Shown: positions 25,271-35,024, counted from the first letter of the stretch. The stretch is DNA of 64,000 nt from Naumannella cuiyingiana (GCF_013408305.1 NZ_JACBZS010000001.1:744001-808000); one strand, 5' to 3'. Translations and numbers: made by a program. Notes: generated from the sequence alone by a model not told the origin.

Positions 25271-27755
25271 TCGTCAGGGCGACCGGGGTGTCGGCGACCG
25301 ACGTGCCGAGCCGCAGCTCGTAGTCGCCCGGCTCCACCGCCCACCCGTCGCCCGCCCAGTGCCGGAACGCGCGATCGGTCAGCGGGATGGTCGCGGTCAC
25401 GGTCTGCCCAGGACCGGCCTCCACCCGCGCGAATCCCACCAGCCAGGCCGTGGCCCGGCGTACCTGTGAATCCGACCGAGACAGGTAGGCCTGGACCACC
25501 TGGCTGCCCTCTCGCTCGCCGGTGTTGGTGATCTGCACGCTGACCTCGCCGTCGCCGAGGGTCGCCTCGCCGAACTGCCAGGTGGTGTAGCCCAGCCCGT
25601 GGCCGAACGGGACGGCGGGCTCGACCCCGTCGCGCAGATACGCCCGGTAGCCGATGTCGAGGCCCTCGGTGTAGGCGAGCTTGCCGTCGGTGCCGATGTT
25701 GTCGGGAATGATCACCGTGCCCGGCGCTCCCCAGGTCGTCGGCGCCCGGCCGCCGGGCTCGACCGCCCCGGACAGCACGTCGGCCAGCGCGTGCCCCATC
25801 TCCTGCCCCCCGAACCAGCCGAGCAGGGTCGCGGGCACGCGGTCCAGCCACGGCATCAGCACCGGGGCGCCGGAGTTCACCACGACGACGGTCCGGGGAT
25901 TGGCGGCGAGTACCGCATCGACCAGCTCGGCCTGCCGCCCGGGCAGGTCGAGGCTGGTCCGGTCGAAGCCTTCGGACTCGACCTCCTCGGTGGTCCCGAC
26001 GATGACGACCGCGACATCGCTGTCGGCGGCCAGCTCGGCCGCACGGGCGATCTCGGTGTCGTCGTCGGCGAGCACCGGGGCGCAGTTGAGCCAGGAGATG
26101 ATCACCCGATCGTCGCCGCCGAAGGCCGTCTCGGAGCGCGCCGGCACGAAGTCCACGACGACCTCGGCCGGGCCGTCGGGCAGCTCGGTCTCGGCGTCCA
26201 CCTGGGGCGGCGCCATCGTCAACAGGACGGGGTCGGCGCCGGCAGGCAGGTGGGCCTCCCCGTCGAGCACGGGCGTACCGTCCACCGTCAGCGTGGTGTG
26301 ACCGTCCCCGGAGGTGCCGATCCGGTAGCGGCCGGCGCGCGGGACGCTGAGCCGGGTCTGCAGCCGGATCCGGCCGATCTCGGCGGCCGGGATGGCCGCC
26401 GGGCTCTCCCGGCTCCACAGGAACCGGCCGCTGCGCGAGGTGGCGGTGTCGACCTCGTTGCCGGCGGTGTCGTAGATCCGGGCCAGCACGCCCGGGCCGG
26501 AACCGTCGGGCAGCTCGCACCACTCGGCCTCGGCCCGGGTGAGCCGGGTGGTGGCGGTGACGCCGGGCGCCGTACGGACCTCGAAGCCGGCCTCGGTCAG
26601 CGCCTCGGGCGGGTGGCTCACCGATTCCGGATAGACGGTCGCGGATCCGCCGCCGAGGTTGCGGATCCGCTCGGCGTTCGGGCCGACCAGCGCGACCGAG
26701 GCACCGCGCGGCAGCGGCAGGACGCCGTCGTTGCGGACGAGCACCATTCCCGCCGAGGACGCGGTACGCAGCAGCTCGCGCGCGTCGGCATCGTCGAAGT
26801 CGTCCGGTCGGGCCGGAGCCGGCAGGTCGGCCAGGGCGCCGACGCGGGCGCCCAGGCGCAGGATGGCCCGCACCTTGGCATCGATCGCGGCCTCGGGCAC
26901 CTCGCCGGCCTCGACGGCCGCGACGAGCTGATCACCGCTCCACGGGGTGTTCGGGCCGGGCATCGCGAGGTCGAGCGCGGCTCGCCCGGCGCCCACGGTG
27001 TCGCGGGCGGCGAACCAGTCCGACATCACGGCGCCGTCCCAACCCCACTCCCCCTTCAGCACGTCGGCGAGCAGCGGGTTCTCGGTGGCGGTCGGTCCGT
27101 TCACGGCGTTGTAGGCCGCCATCACCGACCACGCGCCACCCCCGCCCCGACCCGGGTCGCCGGTGATCATCTCGAATGGCAGCAGGTACAGCTCGCGCAG
27201 CGTCTGATCATCGACCACGATGTCGACCGTGAACCGATCATGTTCTTGATCATTGGCGACGAAGTGCTTGACACATGCGCTGACGCCGCCGCCCTGCACG
27301 CCGCGAACATAGGCGGTACCGATCTCGCCGGTGAGCAGCGGATCCTCGGAGAAGCACTCGAAGTGCCGGCCGCCGACGGGGGTGCGGTGCAGGTTCACGG
27401 TCGGGGCGAGCAGCACGTCGACGTCCTTGCGCCGCGCCTCGGCGGCAAGCAGCGCGCCGATCCGCTCCACCAGAGCGATGTCCCAGGTGGCGGCGAGCGC
27501 TGTCGGCGAGGGGGTGTTCGCCGACGGATCGGCATCGTCGGACCTGGTGCCGCGGACGCCGACCGGGCCGTCGGAGGTCGTGATGCCGGCGAACCCCGCC
27601 GCGGGTTCGGCGGGCACCGTCCAGGTGGTGTCGCCGCTGAGCAGGGCGACCTTCTGGCGCAGATCGAGCGCCGCCACGGCGCGATCGATGCGTTCCGCCA
27701 GCTCGGCCGGCGGGACTGACGCGGGGATGTCTGCGGTGCTTCCGGGTTCAGTCAT
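25260..27755 (-). CDS. GH3 beta-glucosidase with PA14 insertion
   Basis: 831 residues. The (beta/alpha)8 domain begins with VALLSGDTTWTVP and includes GGRHFECFSEDPLLTG, CVKHFVANDQEHDR and the nucleophile motif VMSDWFAARDT. The second GH3 domain contains VALVGPNAERIRNLGGGSATV. A PA14-like insert (GRYRIGTSGDGHTTLTVDGTPVLDG) lies in the middle, and a fibronectin-III-like domain ends the protein. There is no signal peptide, so it should act on imported beta-glucosides. The frame extends beyond ATG 27755 on the antisense of the next gene, but homology and the TAGGGT box 7 nt upstream mark this start. Confidence 0.93.
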   Translation of the reverse strand: MTEPGSTADIPASVPPAELAERIDRAVAALDLRQKVALLSGDTTWTVPAEPAAGFAGITTSDGPVGVRGTRSDDADPSANTPSPTALAATWDIALVERIGALLAAEARRKDVDVLLAPTVNLHRTPVGGRHFECFSEDPLLTGEIGTAYVRGVQGGGVSACVKHFVANDQEHDRFTVDIVVDDQTLRELYLLPFEMITGDPGRGGGGAWSVMAAYNAVNGPTATENPLLADVLKGEWGWDGAVMSDWFAARDTVGAGRAALDLAMPGPNTPWSGDQLVAAVEAGEVPEAAIDAKVRAILRLGARVGALADLPAPARPDDFDDADARELLRTASSAGMVLVRNDGVLPLPRGASVALVGPNAERIRNLGGGSATVYPESVSHPPEALTEAGFEVRTAPGVTATTRLTRAEAEWCELPDGSGPGVLARIYDTAGNEVDTATSRSGRFLWSRESPAAIPAAEIGRIRLQTRLSVPRAGRYRIGTSGDGHTTLTVDGTPVLDGEAHLPAGADPVLLTMAPPQVDAETELPDGPAEVVVDFVPARSETAFGGDDRVIISWLNCAPVLADDDTEIARAAELAADSDVAVVIVGTTEEVESEGFDRTSLDLPGRQAELVDAVLAANPRTVVVVNSGAPVLMPWLDRVPATLLGWFGGQEMGHALADVLSGAVEPGGRAPTTWGAPGTVIIPDNIGTDGKLAYTEGLDIGYRAYLRDGVEPAVPFGHGLGYTTWQFGEATLGDGEVSVQITNTGEREGSQVVQAYLSRSDSQVRRATAWLVGFARVEAGPGQTVTATIPLTDRAFRHWAGDGWAVEPGDYELRLGTSVADTPVALTITR

Positions 27756-27806
27756 GCGCCACACCCTAGGGCCCGCACCGCCGGCTGTCCCGGATAGGTT
27801 CGACGG

Positions 27807-29033
27807 GTGCGCGAACGCGGATCGGTCAGCCTGGTGCGGCTCGCGGTTTCTGCCTATGCGCCGACGCTGATCGCGACGACGGGGCTCGGCGCGATCTATC
27901 CCCTCGTCGCGCTGTCGGCGCGGGCGCTGGGCGCCGATGTGGGCACCGCCGCGCTGGTCGTGGCGCTGCTCGGGGTGGGTCAGTTGCTCGGCGACCTGCC
28001 CGCGGGCCAGCTCGCCGCCCGGTTCGGCGAGAAGCGGGCGCTGGTCGGGGCGTCCCTGCTGGATGCGGTCGCCTTCCTGGTCGCCTGGCAGGCGCGGAGC
28101 GTCGTCGTGCTGGGTGCCGCGGTGCTGGTCGCCGGGATGTCGGCGGCGGTCTTCGGGCTGGCGCGTCAGGCGTACCTGACCGACGCGATTCCCGCCCACC
28201 AGCGGGCGCGGGCGATGTCGACGCTCGGCGGGGTGTACCGGATCGGGATGTTCGTCGGTCCGCTGGCCGGCGCCGCGGTCGTGGCCACCTGGGGGCTGTC
28301 CGCGGCGTACCTGTTCGCGTCCGTGACGGCGCTGGGCGCCGCCGCTCTGAACCTCAGCCTGCCGAACCTGCCCGGCCGCGGCCGGCGGGCGAGCCCGGAG
28401 TCAGCGGTGTCCTTCCGGTCCGTCCTGATCGCCCATCGCGGCCTGTTCGGTACGCTCGGCATCGGCATCATGTTGATCATGATGGCGCGGGCCGCCCGGC
28501 TGACTCTGGTGCCGCTGTGGGCGGAGTCCCTCGGCATCGACGCGGCGACCACGAGCGTGATCTTCGGCATCGCCGCGGCCGCGGACATGGTGCTGTTCTA
28601 TCCGGGCGGGATGATCATGGACCGCTTCGGACGGTTCTGGGTCGGCGTACCGGCTCTGGTGGTGATCGGCGCCGGCCTGCTGGCGCTGGTGCTCGCCCGC
28701 GATCCGGTCAGCCTCGGCGTCGTCGCGGTGGTGATCGGGCTCGGTAACGGGATCTCGGCGGGGGTGGTGCTGACCCTGGGCGCCGATCATGCTCCCGTCG
28801 CCGGGCGACCGAAGTTCCTGGCGCTGTGGCGGCTCGCCGCCGATCTCGGCAATGCGGTCGGACCCGGGTTGATCGCCGCGGTGGTGACAGTCGCGGCGCT
28901 GCCGGCAGCGGTCGTGCTGATGGGCGTGTTGTCGCTGGCCGGCGCGGGTTGGCTGGCCCGCTGGCTGCCGCCCGGGTTGCGCGGCGGTCCATCCCCGGAA
29001 GGGTCGTCGGGTGCACGCCGCCGCGACCCGTAG
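27807..29033 (+). CDS. MFS transporter
   Basis: 408 residues, 12 transmembrane helices. Motif A appears as GDLPAGQLAARFGEKRALV between helices 2 and 3 and again as PGGMIMDRFGRFWVG in the second half, which identifies a proton-coupled MFS pump. The GTG start at 27807 follows TAGGTT by 6 nt, a leaderless arrangement. The substrate is unknown; the neighbouring GH3 gene is divergent, so a sugar is possible, but multidrug efflux is equally so. Confidence 0.88.
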   Translation: MRERGSVSLVRLAVSAYAPTLIATTGLGAIYPLVALSARALGADVGTAALVVALLGVGQLLGDLPAGQLAARFGEKRALVGASLLDAVAFLVAWQARSVVVLGAAVLVAGMSAAVFGLARQAYLTDAIPAHQRARAMSTLGGVYRIGMFVGPLAGAAVVATWGLSAAYLFASVTALGAAALNLSLPNLPGRGRRASPESAVSFRSVLIAHRGLFGTLGIGIMLIMMARAARLTLVPLWAESLGIDAATTSVIFGIAAAADMVLFYPGGMIMDRFGRFWVGVPALVVIGAGLLALVLARDPVSLGVVAVVIGLGNGISAGVVLTLGADHAPVAGRPKFLALWRLAADLGNAVGPGLIAAVVTVAALPAAVVLMGVLSLAGAGWLARWLPPGLRGGPSPEGSSGARRRDP

Positions 29034-29044
29034 AGTGGGCCGTC

Positions 29045-29662
29045 GTGAGTGCGAAGCCGCAGAATGCCCTGGTCTGGATCGACTGCGAGATGACGGGACT
29101 CGACCTGCAGACCGACACATTGATCGAAGTGGCCGCGCTCGTCACCGACGGTGATCTGAACGTCCTCGGCGAGGGTGTCACCGTCGTGATCACGCCGCCC
29201 GATGAGGCACTGGAGCAGATGAACGACTTCGTCCGGGAGATGCACGCGAAGTCCGGATTGTTGGATCGGCTGGCCGGCGGCCTGGAGCTGGCGGAGGCCG
29301 AGCGCCGGGTGCTGGAGTACGTGCGCGAGTGGGTGCCGGAGGCGCGCAAGGCACCGCTGGCCGGCAACACGATCGGCACCGACCGAGCCTTCCTGGCCCG
29401 GGACATGGCCGAGCTGGAGGGACACGTGCACTACCGCAACGTCGACGTGTCGTCGATCAAGGAACTGGCCCGGCGCTGGTACCCCAAGGCGTACTACCAG
29501 GCGCCCGCCAAGAGCGGGAACCATCGGGCGCTCGCCGACATCACCGAGTCGATCAACGAGCTGCGCTACTACCGCGACGCGGTGTTCGTCCCGGCGCCCG
29601 GCCCCGACTCCGCCGCCGCCCGCGACATCGCGCGCCGGGTCGGCGAGGCGGCGCGCGGCTGA
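29045..29662 (+). CDS. orn: oligoribonuclease
   Basis: 205 residues. WIDCEMTGLDLQTDTLIEVA is the Exo I motif (Asp, Glu), LAGNTIGTDRAFLARDM the Exo II motif, and the NHRALADITESI stretch the Exo III motif of DEDDh 3'-5' exonucleases. Orn degrades di- to pentanucleotides, the final step of RNA turnover, and clears pGpG from c-di-GMP. The GTG start lies 11 bp after the upstream MFS gene. The C-terminal tail is a little longer than in E. coli, as in other actinobacteria. Confidence 0.96.
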   Translation: MSAKPQNALVWIDCEMTGLDLQTDTLIEVAALVTDGDLNVLGEGVTVVITPPDEALEQMNDFVREMHAKSGLLDRLAGGLELAEAERRVLEYVREWVPEARKAPLAGNTIGTDRAFLARDMAELEGHVHYRNVDVSSIKELARRWYPKAYYQAPAKSGNHRALADITESINELRYYRDAVFVPAPGPDSAAARDIARRVGEAARG

Positions 29663-29743
29663 AGACCGGGCGTACCGGCCGAAGATTTCGCACAGCCCGG
29701 GCAGGTTCGCTAGAATCGACCGGTCCCGCCCACGGGCGGACAT

Positions 29744-29820
29744 GGTGGGTGTAGCTCAGTTGGTAGAGCACCGCGTTGTGGTCGCGGTGGTCGCGGGTTC
29801 AAGTCCCGTCATCCACCCCA
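29744..29820 (+). tRNA. tRNA-His (anticodon GTG)
   Basis: Acceptor GTGGGTG (29744-29750) pairs with CATCCAC (29810-29816). The anticodon loop TTGTGGT gives GTG. The discriminator is C and CCA is encoded (29818-29820). The base before position 1 is G (29743), the G-1 that HisRS requires. Confidence 0.95.
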
Positions 29821-29826
29821 GCAACT

Positions 29827-29860
29827 TTGCCCCCGACTCACGGGTCGGGGGCAAGGTTTT
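29827..29860 (+). terminator. intrinsic terminator after tRNA-His
   Basis: TTGCCCCCGAC (29827-29837) and GTCGGGGGCAA (29844-29854) form a perfect 11-bp stem with a 6-nt loop, followed by GGTTTT. This is the clearest classical terminator in the window. Confidence 0.9.
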
Positions 29861-30019
29861 CTCTGAAGGGCGCACCTGCATCGCGGGTGTCTCGGCGGCG
29901 CTGAGTGTCCAACGTGACCGGATGACGGAAAGCCAAGCCGCGCCCGCCTGGCCGGGTGTGGAGGTCCGCGTTTCATTCGCCGTGCTGTACTACGCACCGG
30001 ATCGGGAGCAGGAGGCAGC

Positions 30020-30811
30020 GTGGTAGCGGAGTTCCGTCGCAGCGCGGCGCTGCCCCAGGTCGAGGCGCGCCGGTCGCGCCAGGAGAGGGACTGTTACCGG
30101 CCGCACGCCCACGACGACTTCTCCCTCGGCGTGATCGAGGCCGGCTCCTCGGTGGTCACCGGCTCGCCCGATGGCCCGCTCCGACTCGCCGCCGGCGACG
30201 TGATCACCATTCCCGCCGGTCGGGTGCACGCGTGCAATCCCGACACCGGCCCGTGGCGCTACCAGATGATCCACGTTGATCAGGAGTGGGCGGCCTCGCT
30301 CGCGCCGCCCACCGCCACCGGCGACCTGCTCGCCGCGATCCGGGTGGTACGCCGACCCGAAGTCACCGCGCTGGCCCGCGGACTGGCCGAGGCGATCTTC
30401 GCCGGGGCGGACCGGGAGGCGACCGAGGCGCGCGCGGCCGCGCTGTTCGCCGAACTCGCCACCGCGACTCCTGCGCATCTCGTGGCCGGCGAGCCCGACG
30501 CCGAGCTGCTCGGGCGGCTGGCGCCGGTCCTGCGCCGACTCCGCTCCGACCGGGCGAACCCGGCGCTCGGCGCGCTCGCCGACTCGATCGGCATGACCCC
30601 GTACCAGCTCATCCGCGCGGTGCGGCGCGCCACCGGCCTCACCCCGCTGGCCTGGCGGCAGAACGCGCGCATCCTGCAGGCCCGCCGGATGCTCCGCGCC
30701 GGCCGGCCCATCGCCGAGACCGCCCACGAGCTGGGTTTCGTCGACCAGAGCCACTTCCACCGGGTGTTCCGGGCGCACGTCGCCACCTCGCCCGGGGCGT
30801 ACCGGGGCTGA
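30020..30811 (+). CDS. AraC family transcriptional regulator
   Basis: 263 residues. The N-terminal half is a cupin ligand domain (RPHAHDDFSLGVIEAG; ITIPAGRVHACNPDTG). The C-terminal half has two helix-turn-helix motifs: PALGALADSIGMTPYQLIRAVRRATGLTP and GRPIAETAHELGFVDQSHFHRVFRAHVATSPGAYR. The GTG start has SD AGGAGG 4 nt away. LysE-type exporters are commonly controlled by such regulators, and one lies 73 bp downstream, so this is the probable target. Confidence 0.9.
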   Translation: MVAEFRRSAALPQVEARRSRQERDCYRPHAHDDFSLGVIEAGSSVVTGSPDGPLRLAAGDVITIPAGRVHACNPDTGPWRYQMIHVDQEWAASLAPPTATGDLLAAIRVVRRPEVTALARGLAEAIFAGADREATEARAAALFAELATATPAHLVAGEPDAELLGRLAPVLRRLRSDRANPALGALADSIGMTPYQLIRAVRRATGLTPLAWRQNARILQARRMLRAGRPIAETAHELGFVDQSHFHRVFRAHVATSPGAYRG

Positions 30812-30884
30812 CCGCAAGAACGTACAAGACCCCTCGCCGACCGATCGCCGATGCTCTCGGGGTTGATCGTCCTCGAGGGGAGAC

Positions 30885-31517
30885 ATGGAGCAGTTCGTCG
30901 GCGTCGCCATCGCGCACTTCCTGGCCCTGCTGATCCCCGGCGTCGACTTCTTCCTGATCGCGCGCACGGCGATGACCGGCGGCTGGCGCAACGCGACCGG
31001 CGCCTGCCTCGGCATCGCCGCCGCGAACGCGATGATCATCGCGGCCGCGTTCTCCGGAGTTTCGCTGATCTCCCATCCGGTCGTGCTGGACGCCATCCAA
31101 CTGGCCGGCGCGGGATTCCTGATCTTCGTCGGCGTCGCGTTCCTCAGGTCCGGGGCACGGATCGATCCCGATCAGGTGCGGGGCGCCGAGCGCACCACCT
31201 GGCTGCGGAACTTCGGCCTCGGGATCGCCTCCGGGCTGCTGAACCCGAAGAACGCGCTGTTCTACCTGAGCCTTGCGGCGGTGGTCGGCGCCGCCGCACC
31301 GCTGACGCTGGTCGGCTACGGCGCCTGGATGGTTGGCATCCTCCTGGCCTGGGACATCTTCGTGGCCGTCCTCCTCGGCTCCCGGCGGGCGCTGGCCGGG
31401 ATGGACCGGGTACTGCCCTGGCTCACCCGCCTCGCCGGCGGCTTCCTGGTGTTGTTCGGCGCCACCATGATCATCACGCTCGCGGTGCGGGTGCTGGGGC
31501 CGGGCGCGGGGAGCTGA
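30885..31517 (+). CDS. LysE family amino acid exporter
   Basis: 210 residues, six predicted transmembrane helices. The opening FVGVAIAHFLALLIPGVDFFLIARTAMTGG is the RhtB/LysE signature with the conserved Pro-Gly, and WLRNFGLGIASGLLNPKNALFYLS is the second family motif. These proteins export basic or neutral amino acids such as Lys, homoserine or threonine. SD GGGGAG precedes the ATG. It is likely co-regulated with the AraC gene upstream. Confidence 0.9.
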   Translation: MEQFVGVAIAHFLALLIPGVDFFLIARTAMTGGWRNATGACLGIAAANAMIIAAAFSGVSLISHPVVLDAIQLAGAGFLIFVGVAFLRSGARIDPDQVRGAERTTWLRNFGLGIASGLLNPKNALFYLSLAAVVGAAAPLTLVGYGAWMVGILLAWDIFVAVLLGSRRALAGMDRVLPWLTRLAGGFLVLFGATMIITLAVRVLGPGAGS

Positions 31518-31560
31518 GCGGCGCCATCGACCGGCTGATCACCGGCACGAAGCCTGCCCG

Positions 31561-32340
31561 TCAGTCGCGCAGCCGGGCCAGGAACTGCTGGGTACGCTCC
31601 TGCTGCGGCGCGCCGAGCACGTCCTCCGGGGTGCCCTGTTCGTGGATCTCGCCGCCGTGCAGGAAGCACACCCGGTCGGCGATCTGCCGCGCGAAGGTCA
31701 TCTCGTGGGTGTTCACGATCATGGTCATGCCGTCGCGGCACAGCTCGCCGAGCAGATCCAGCACGTCGCCGACGAGCTCCGGATCCAGGGCCGAGGTGAC
31801 CTCGTCGAGCAGCATCAGTGCCGGGTTGTTGACCAGCGCACGGGCGATCGCGACGCGCTGCTGCTGGCCGCCGGACAGGTCGTCGGGCCGCGCATGCGCC
31901 TTGTCGGGCAGGCCGACCCGCTCCAGCATCTCCATCGCCCGCGCCCGCGCCTGCGCCGGGGCGACCTTGTGCACGCGGATCGGCGCGAGGGTGATGTTGT
32001 CGATCACCGACTGGTGCGGGAACAGGTTGTAGGCCTGGAAGACGATGCCGATCTTGGCGCGTACCCGGTCCACGGCCACGCGCGGATCGGTGATCTCGGC
32101 GCCGTCGAGGGTGATCACCCCGTCGTCGACGGTCTCCAGCAGGTTGACGCAGCGCAACAGCGTCGACTTGCCCGATCCGCTGGCCCCGATCAGAACGACG
32201 CACTCCCCCGCCGCGACGTCGAGGTCGATCGAGCGAAGGACGACGTTGGTATGGCCGTGGGTCGTGAACGACTTGCGTACGCCGCGCAGCGACAGCAGCG
32301 GGCCGGGCGCCGACGCGCCCGCGTCCTCTCTGCCGATCAT
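31561..32340 (-). CDS. polar amino acid ABC transporter, ATP-binding protein
   Basis: 259 residues. Walker A is GASGSGKSTLLRCVNLLE, the Q-loop GIVFQAYNLFPHQSV, the signature LSGGQQQRVAIARAL, Walker B LMLLDEVTSALDPELV, and the H-loop VNTHEM. NLFPH and RCVNLLE are typical of the GlnQ/HisP group. It is the third gene of a complete operon; its ATG overlaps the permease stop (ATGA). In family systems two ATPases and two permease chains form the importer. Confidence 0.95.
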   Translation of the reverse strand: MIGREDAGASAPGPLLSLRGVRKSFTTHGHTNVVLRSIDLDVAAGECVVLIGASGSGKSTLLRCVNLLETVDDGVITLDGAEITDPRVAVDRVRAKIGIVFQAYNLFPHQSVIDNITLAPIRVHKVAPAQARARAMEMLERVGLPDKAHARPDDLSGGQQQRVAIARALVNNPALMLLDEVTSALDPELVGDVLDLLGELCRDGMTMIVNTHEMTFARQIADRVCFLHGGEIHEQGTPEDVLGAPQQERTQQFLARLRD

Positions 32341-33221
32341 GGAACCCCCGCCGTGGTGTGCAGGCCCTGCCGCTTCGCGACCCAGTCGGTCAGCCGGGCC
32401 AACGGCACCGTCAGGCAGATGAACAAGGCGCCGGCGACGACATAGGGGGTGAAGTTGAAGTCGGTGGCGGTGGCGATCTGGGCGGCGCGGATGGCGTCGA
32501 TCACGCCGAGCACGGCGATCAGGCCGGAGTCCTTCTGCAACGACACGAGGTCGTTCATCAGCGGCGGCAGCACCCGGCGTACCGCCTGGGGCAACACGAC
32601 GAACCGCAGCGTCTGGACGTGACTGAGCCCGAGCGAGCGCGCCGCCGCGAGCTGCGAGGGATGGATGGACTCGATGCCGGCGCGGAACACCTCGGCCACA
32701 TACGACGAGTAGGTCAGCACCAGCGCCGCGCCGCCCCAGAACAGCACGCTGGTCGGCAGTCCCTGCAGGCGCAGGGCCGGTGCGCCGAAGCCCAGCAGGA
32801 AGATCACCAACAGCAGCGGCAGTCCCCGGAACAGGTCGACGTAGATCGTCGCCAGCAGGCGGAACGGGAACGCGACCGGGCCGCGCAGGGTACGCAGGAT
32901 CGCCAGCAGGAGGCCGATCACGCCGATCAGGACCGCGCACACCAGCATCACCCGGATGTTCAGCCACAACCCGGCGAGCACGTCCGGGAATGCCTCGACC
33001 GCCTTGACCGGGTCGAAGAAGGTCTGCTGCACCCGCGGCCAGCCCGGCGAGCCGACCACGCCGGCCACCAGCAGCCCGACCACGACCGCGGTCGACGCCA
33101 GGGCGATCACGGTCGAGCGTCGCGCGCGGCGCCGGCGGTACGCCTCCCGCTGCAATTGCCGCTGCGATGGCGTCCACTCGTCCGCCGCCGCCAACTGATC
33201 CCCGGCGCGGTCGGTGATCAT
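32337..33221 (-). CDS. polar amino acid ABC transporter, permease
   Basis: 294 residues. After a charged N-terminal segment, a first membrane helix precedes the HisM/GlnP permease core GLWLNIRVMLVCAVLIGVIG. VDLFRGLPLLLVIFLLGFG and LTYSSYVAEVFRAGIESIHPSQLAAARSLGLSHVQTLRFVVLPQAVR contain the EAA loop that contacts the ATPase. A single permease gene implies a homodimer. Both junctions in the operon are ATGA overlaps, so subunits are coupled. Confidence 0.94.
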   Translation of the reverse strand: MITDRAGDQLAAADEWTPSQRQLQREAYRRRRARRSTVIALASTAVVVGLLVAGVVGSPGWPRVQQTFFDPVKAVEAFPDVLAGLWLNIRVMLVCAVLIGVIGLLLAILRTLRGPVAFPFRLLATIYVDLFRGLPLLLVIFLLGFGAPALRLQGLPTSVLFWGGAALVLTYSSYVAEVFRAGIESIHPSQLAAARSLGLSHVQTLRFVVLPQAVRRVLPPLMNDLVSLQKDSGLIAVLGVIDAIRAAQIATATDFNFTPYVVAGALFICLTVPLARLTDWVAKRQGLHTTAGVP

Positions 33222-34108
33222 GTCAGCTCGGGCGCGCCCTGGGTGGCGAGCCACTGCTGCTCCAGCTTGTCCAGCGTGCCGTCCGCGCGCAGCGCGTCGA
33301 CCGCCTGCGTGACGCAGCCGGTCAGCGTGGATCCCTTGTCCAGCACGGCCCCGAACTGCTCGCCCTCGCCGCCGGCAGCGGGCAACTGTCCGACGATCAC
33401 GCCGTCGTCGAGCTGGGCGGCGGTCATGTAGAACGCGGTGGGCACGTCCACCACGATGCCGTCGACCTGCTTGTTCTTCAGCGCCTGCACGGCCAGATCG
33501 TTGGTGTCGTAGACCGCGACCTGCTGCGTCGGTCTGATCTGCTCGGTCGCCGCGGTGTAGGAGGTGGTGCCCACCTGCGCGCCGAGCTTGGCGCCGGCGA
33601 GATCGCTGATCTTGGTCTTGCCGTCGATCGGGCTGCCCTGGTAGGTGATCACGGCCTGCTGGACGTCGTAGTAGCCGGACGAGAAGTCGACCGCCTGCTT
33701 CCGCTCGTCGCTGATCGACACCTGGTTGAGATCGAAGTCGAACGCCTTCGGCCCCGGCGCGATCACCGAGTTGAACGGGACCACCTCCCACCTGACCTCG
33801 TCGTTGCCGAAGCCGAGCTGGTTCGCGATCGCGTACCCGACCGCCGACTCGTAGCCCTTGCCGTTGCTCGGGTCGTCGTCGACGAACCAGGGCGCATACG
33901 CCGGCTTGTCGGTTCCGATCGTCAACACCCCGTCGGCCTTCAGCGCCCCGGCCGAGGCCAGCGCCTCCTTGGTACAGGTGGTGGGCTCCGGTGCGCCGGC
34001 GGCCGGTCCCGACTCGTCGACGGGGGCCGCGCAACCGGCGAGCAGGATCGCCCCGGCGAGCAGGGCAAACCCGGCAGGACTGGACGTGCGAGCGATGTGG
34101 CGTTTCAT
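33218..34108 (-). CDS. amino acid ABC transporter, substrate-binding lipoprotein
   Basis: 296 residues with a lipoprotein signal peptide: MKRHIARTSSP, a hydrophobic core, and the lipobox LLAGC (Cys about 26). The mature part has the family-3 binding-protein features LTIGTDKPAYAPWFVDDDPSNGKGYESAVGYAIANQLG and GAKLGAQVGTTSYTAAT. It captures an amino acid outside the membrane and delivers it to the permease. A disulfide is possible between the TTCTKEAL and LTGCVTQ cysteines. First gene of the operon. The specific amino acid cannot be told. Confidence 0.94.
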   Translation of the reverse strand: MKRHIARTSSPAGFALLAGAILLAGCAAPVDESGPAAGAPEPTTCTKEALASAGALKADGVLTIGTDKPAYAPWFVDDDPSNGKGYESAVGYAIANQLGFGNDEVRWEVVPFNSVIAPGPKAFDFDLNQVSISDERKQAVDFSSGYYDVQQAVITYQGSPIDGKTKISDLAGAKLGAQVGTTSYTAATEQIRPTQQVAVYDTNDLAVQALKNKQVDGIVVDVPTAFYMTAAQLDDGVIVGQLPAAGGEGEQFGAVLDKGSTLTGCVTQAVDALRADGTLDKLEQQWLATQGAPELT

Positions 34109-34252
34109 GCGACCCTCCGAGAGCACGACGGGTCGGACCCCGCCTCGATGACCCCGGAATGATAGGGCGCGTGCGGATGCGTGAGCGCTGGTGCCCGCAT
34201 CGCAGATGGCGCTTCGGCGTACCCCGAAGTGAACGGGCCGCAGGATGGCCGG

Positions 34253-34855
34253 ATGCGCGCACACCGCACGATCACGCCTTCGGTTCTCTACTTCGGTACG
34301 CCGGTCGCGGTGGTCTCGTCGTCGAATGCCGACGGGTCGACCAACCTTGCGCCGATCTCGTCGTTCTGGGCGCTGGGGAATCTGCTGGTGATCGGCCTCG
34401 GCGCGACCGGCCACACCGCCGCGAACCTGCGCCAGCGCCCCCAGCTCGTGCTGAACCTGCCCGAGGAGCACCAGTGGGAGCCGATCGAGCGACTGGGTCG
34501 GCTGACCGGCGCGCACCCGGTGCCGGCGGACAAGCCGGCCGACACCCGGCACGCGGCCGACAAGTTCGCGGCCGCCGGATGGTCGCCGCTGGCCGCCACC
34601 ACGGTCGCGCCGGCGCGAGTCGCCGAGTTGGCGGTGCACCTCGAGGCCCGCGTCACCGCGCTGCACGAGGAAACCGGCGGGCTGGCCGTCGCCCACGCCC
34701 GGTGCAGCGCCGTGCACGTCGACGCTCCGCTCACCGTCGCGGGCACCTCGCATGTCGATCCGCTGGCCTGGCGCCCGCTGATCTACAGCTTCCGCCACTA
34801 TTTCGCGCTCGGTCGGCGCCGCGGGATCGCCGGCCGCGCCGAGACGCAACATTGA
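34253..34855 (+). CDS. flavin reductase-like FMN-binding protein
   Basis: 200 residues. LYFGTPVAVVSSSNADGSTNLAPISSFWALGNLLVIGL is the typical opening of flavin-reductase-like (FMN-binding split barrel) proteins, and HTAANLRQRPQLVLNLPEEHQW continues it. The frame is open upstream to 34181, but ATG 34253 starts directly before the domain and follows CAGGAT by 6 nt, matching a leaderless start. The physiological substrate is unknown. Confidence 0.85.
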   Translation: MRAHRTITPSVLYFGTPVAVVSSSNADGSTNLAPISSFWALGNLLVIGLGATGHTAANLRQRPQLVLNLPEEHQWEPIERLGRLTGAHPVPADKPADTRHAADKFAAAGWSPLAATTVAPARVAELAVHLEARVTALHEETGGLAVAHARCSAVHVDAPLTVAGTSHVDPLAWRPLIYSFRHYFALGRRRGIAGRAETQH

Positions 34856-35024
34856 CGCGCTGCCGCGCACCATGCTGACTCTCGGCGACATCGGTCCGCC
34901 GCCACACGGCGCCACGACGCGGTGGGCGCCGCGGCGAGCGTTCGCGAGCGTCAGCAAGGTGCGGAATGCGGCAACTAGCGTGGAAGGTGATGCCGGCCGG
35001 TGGCGCGGGATCGCCCCGGCGGGC

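Noticed and set aside
27756-28199. N-terminal extension of the GH3 gene across the MFS gene
   Set aside because: No similarity, and the leaderless promoter plus family start are at 27755.
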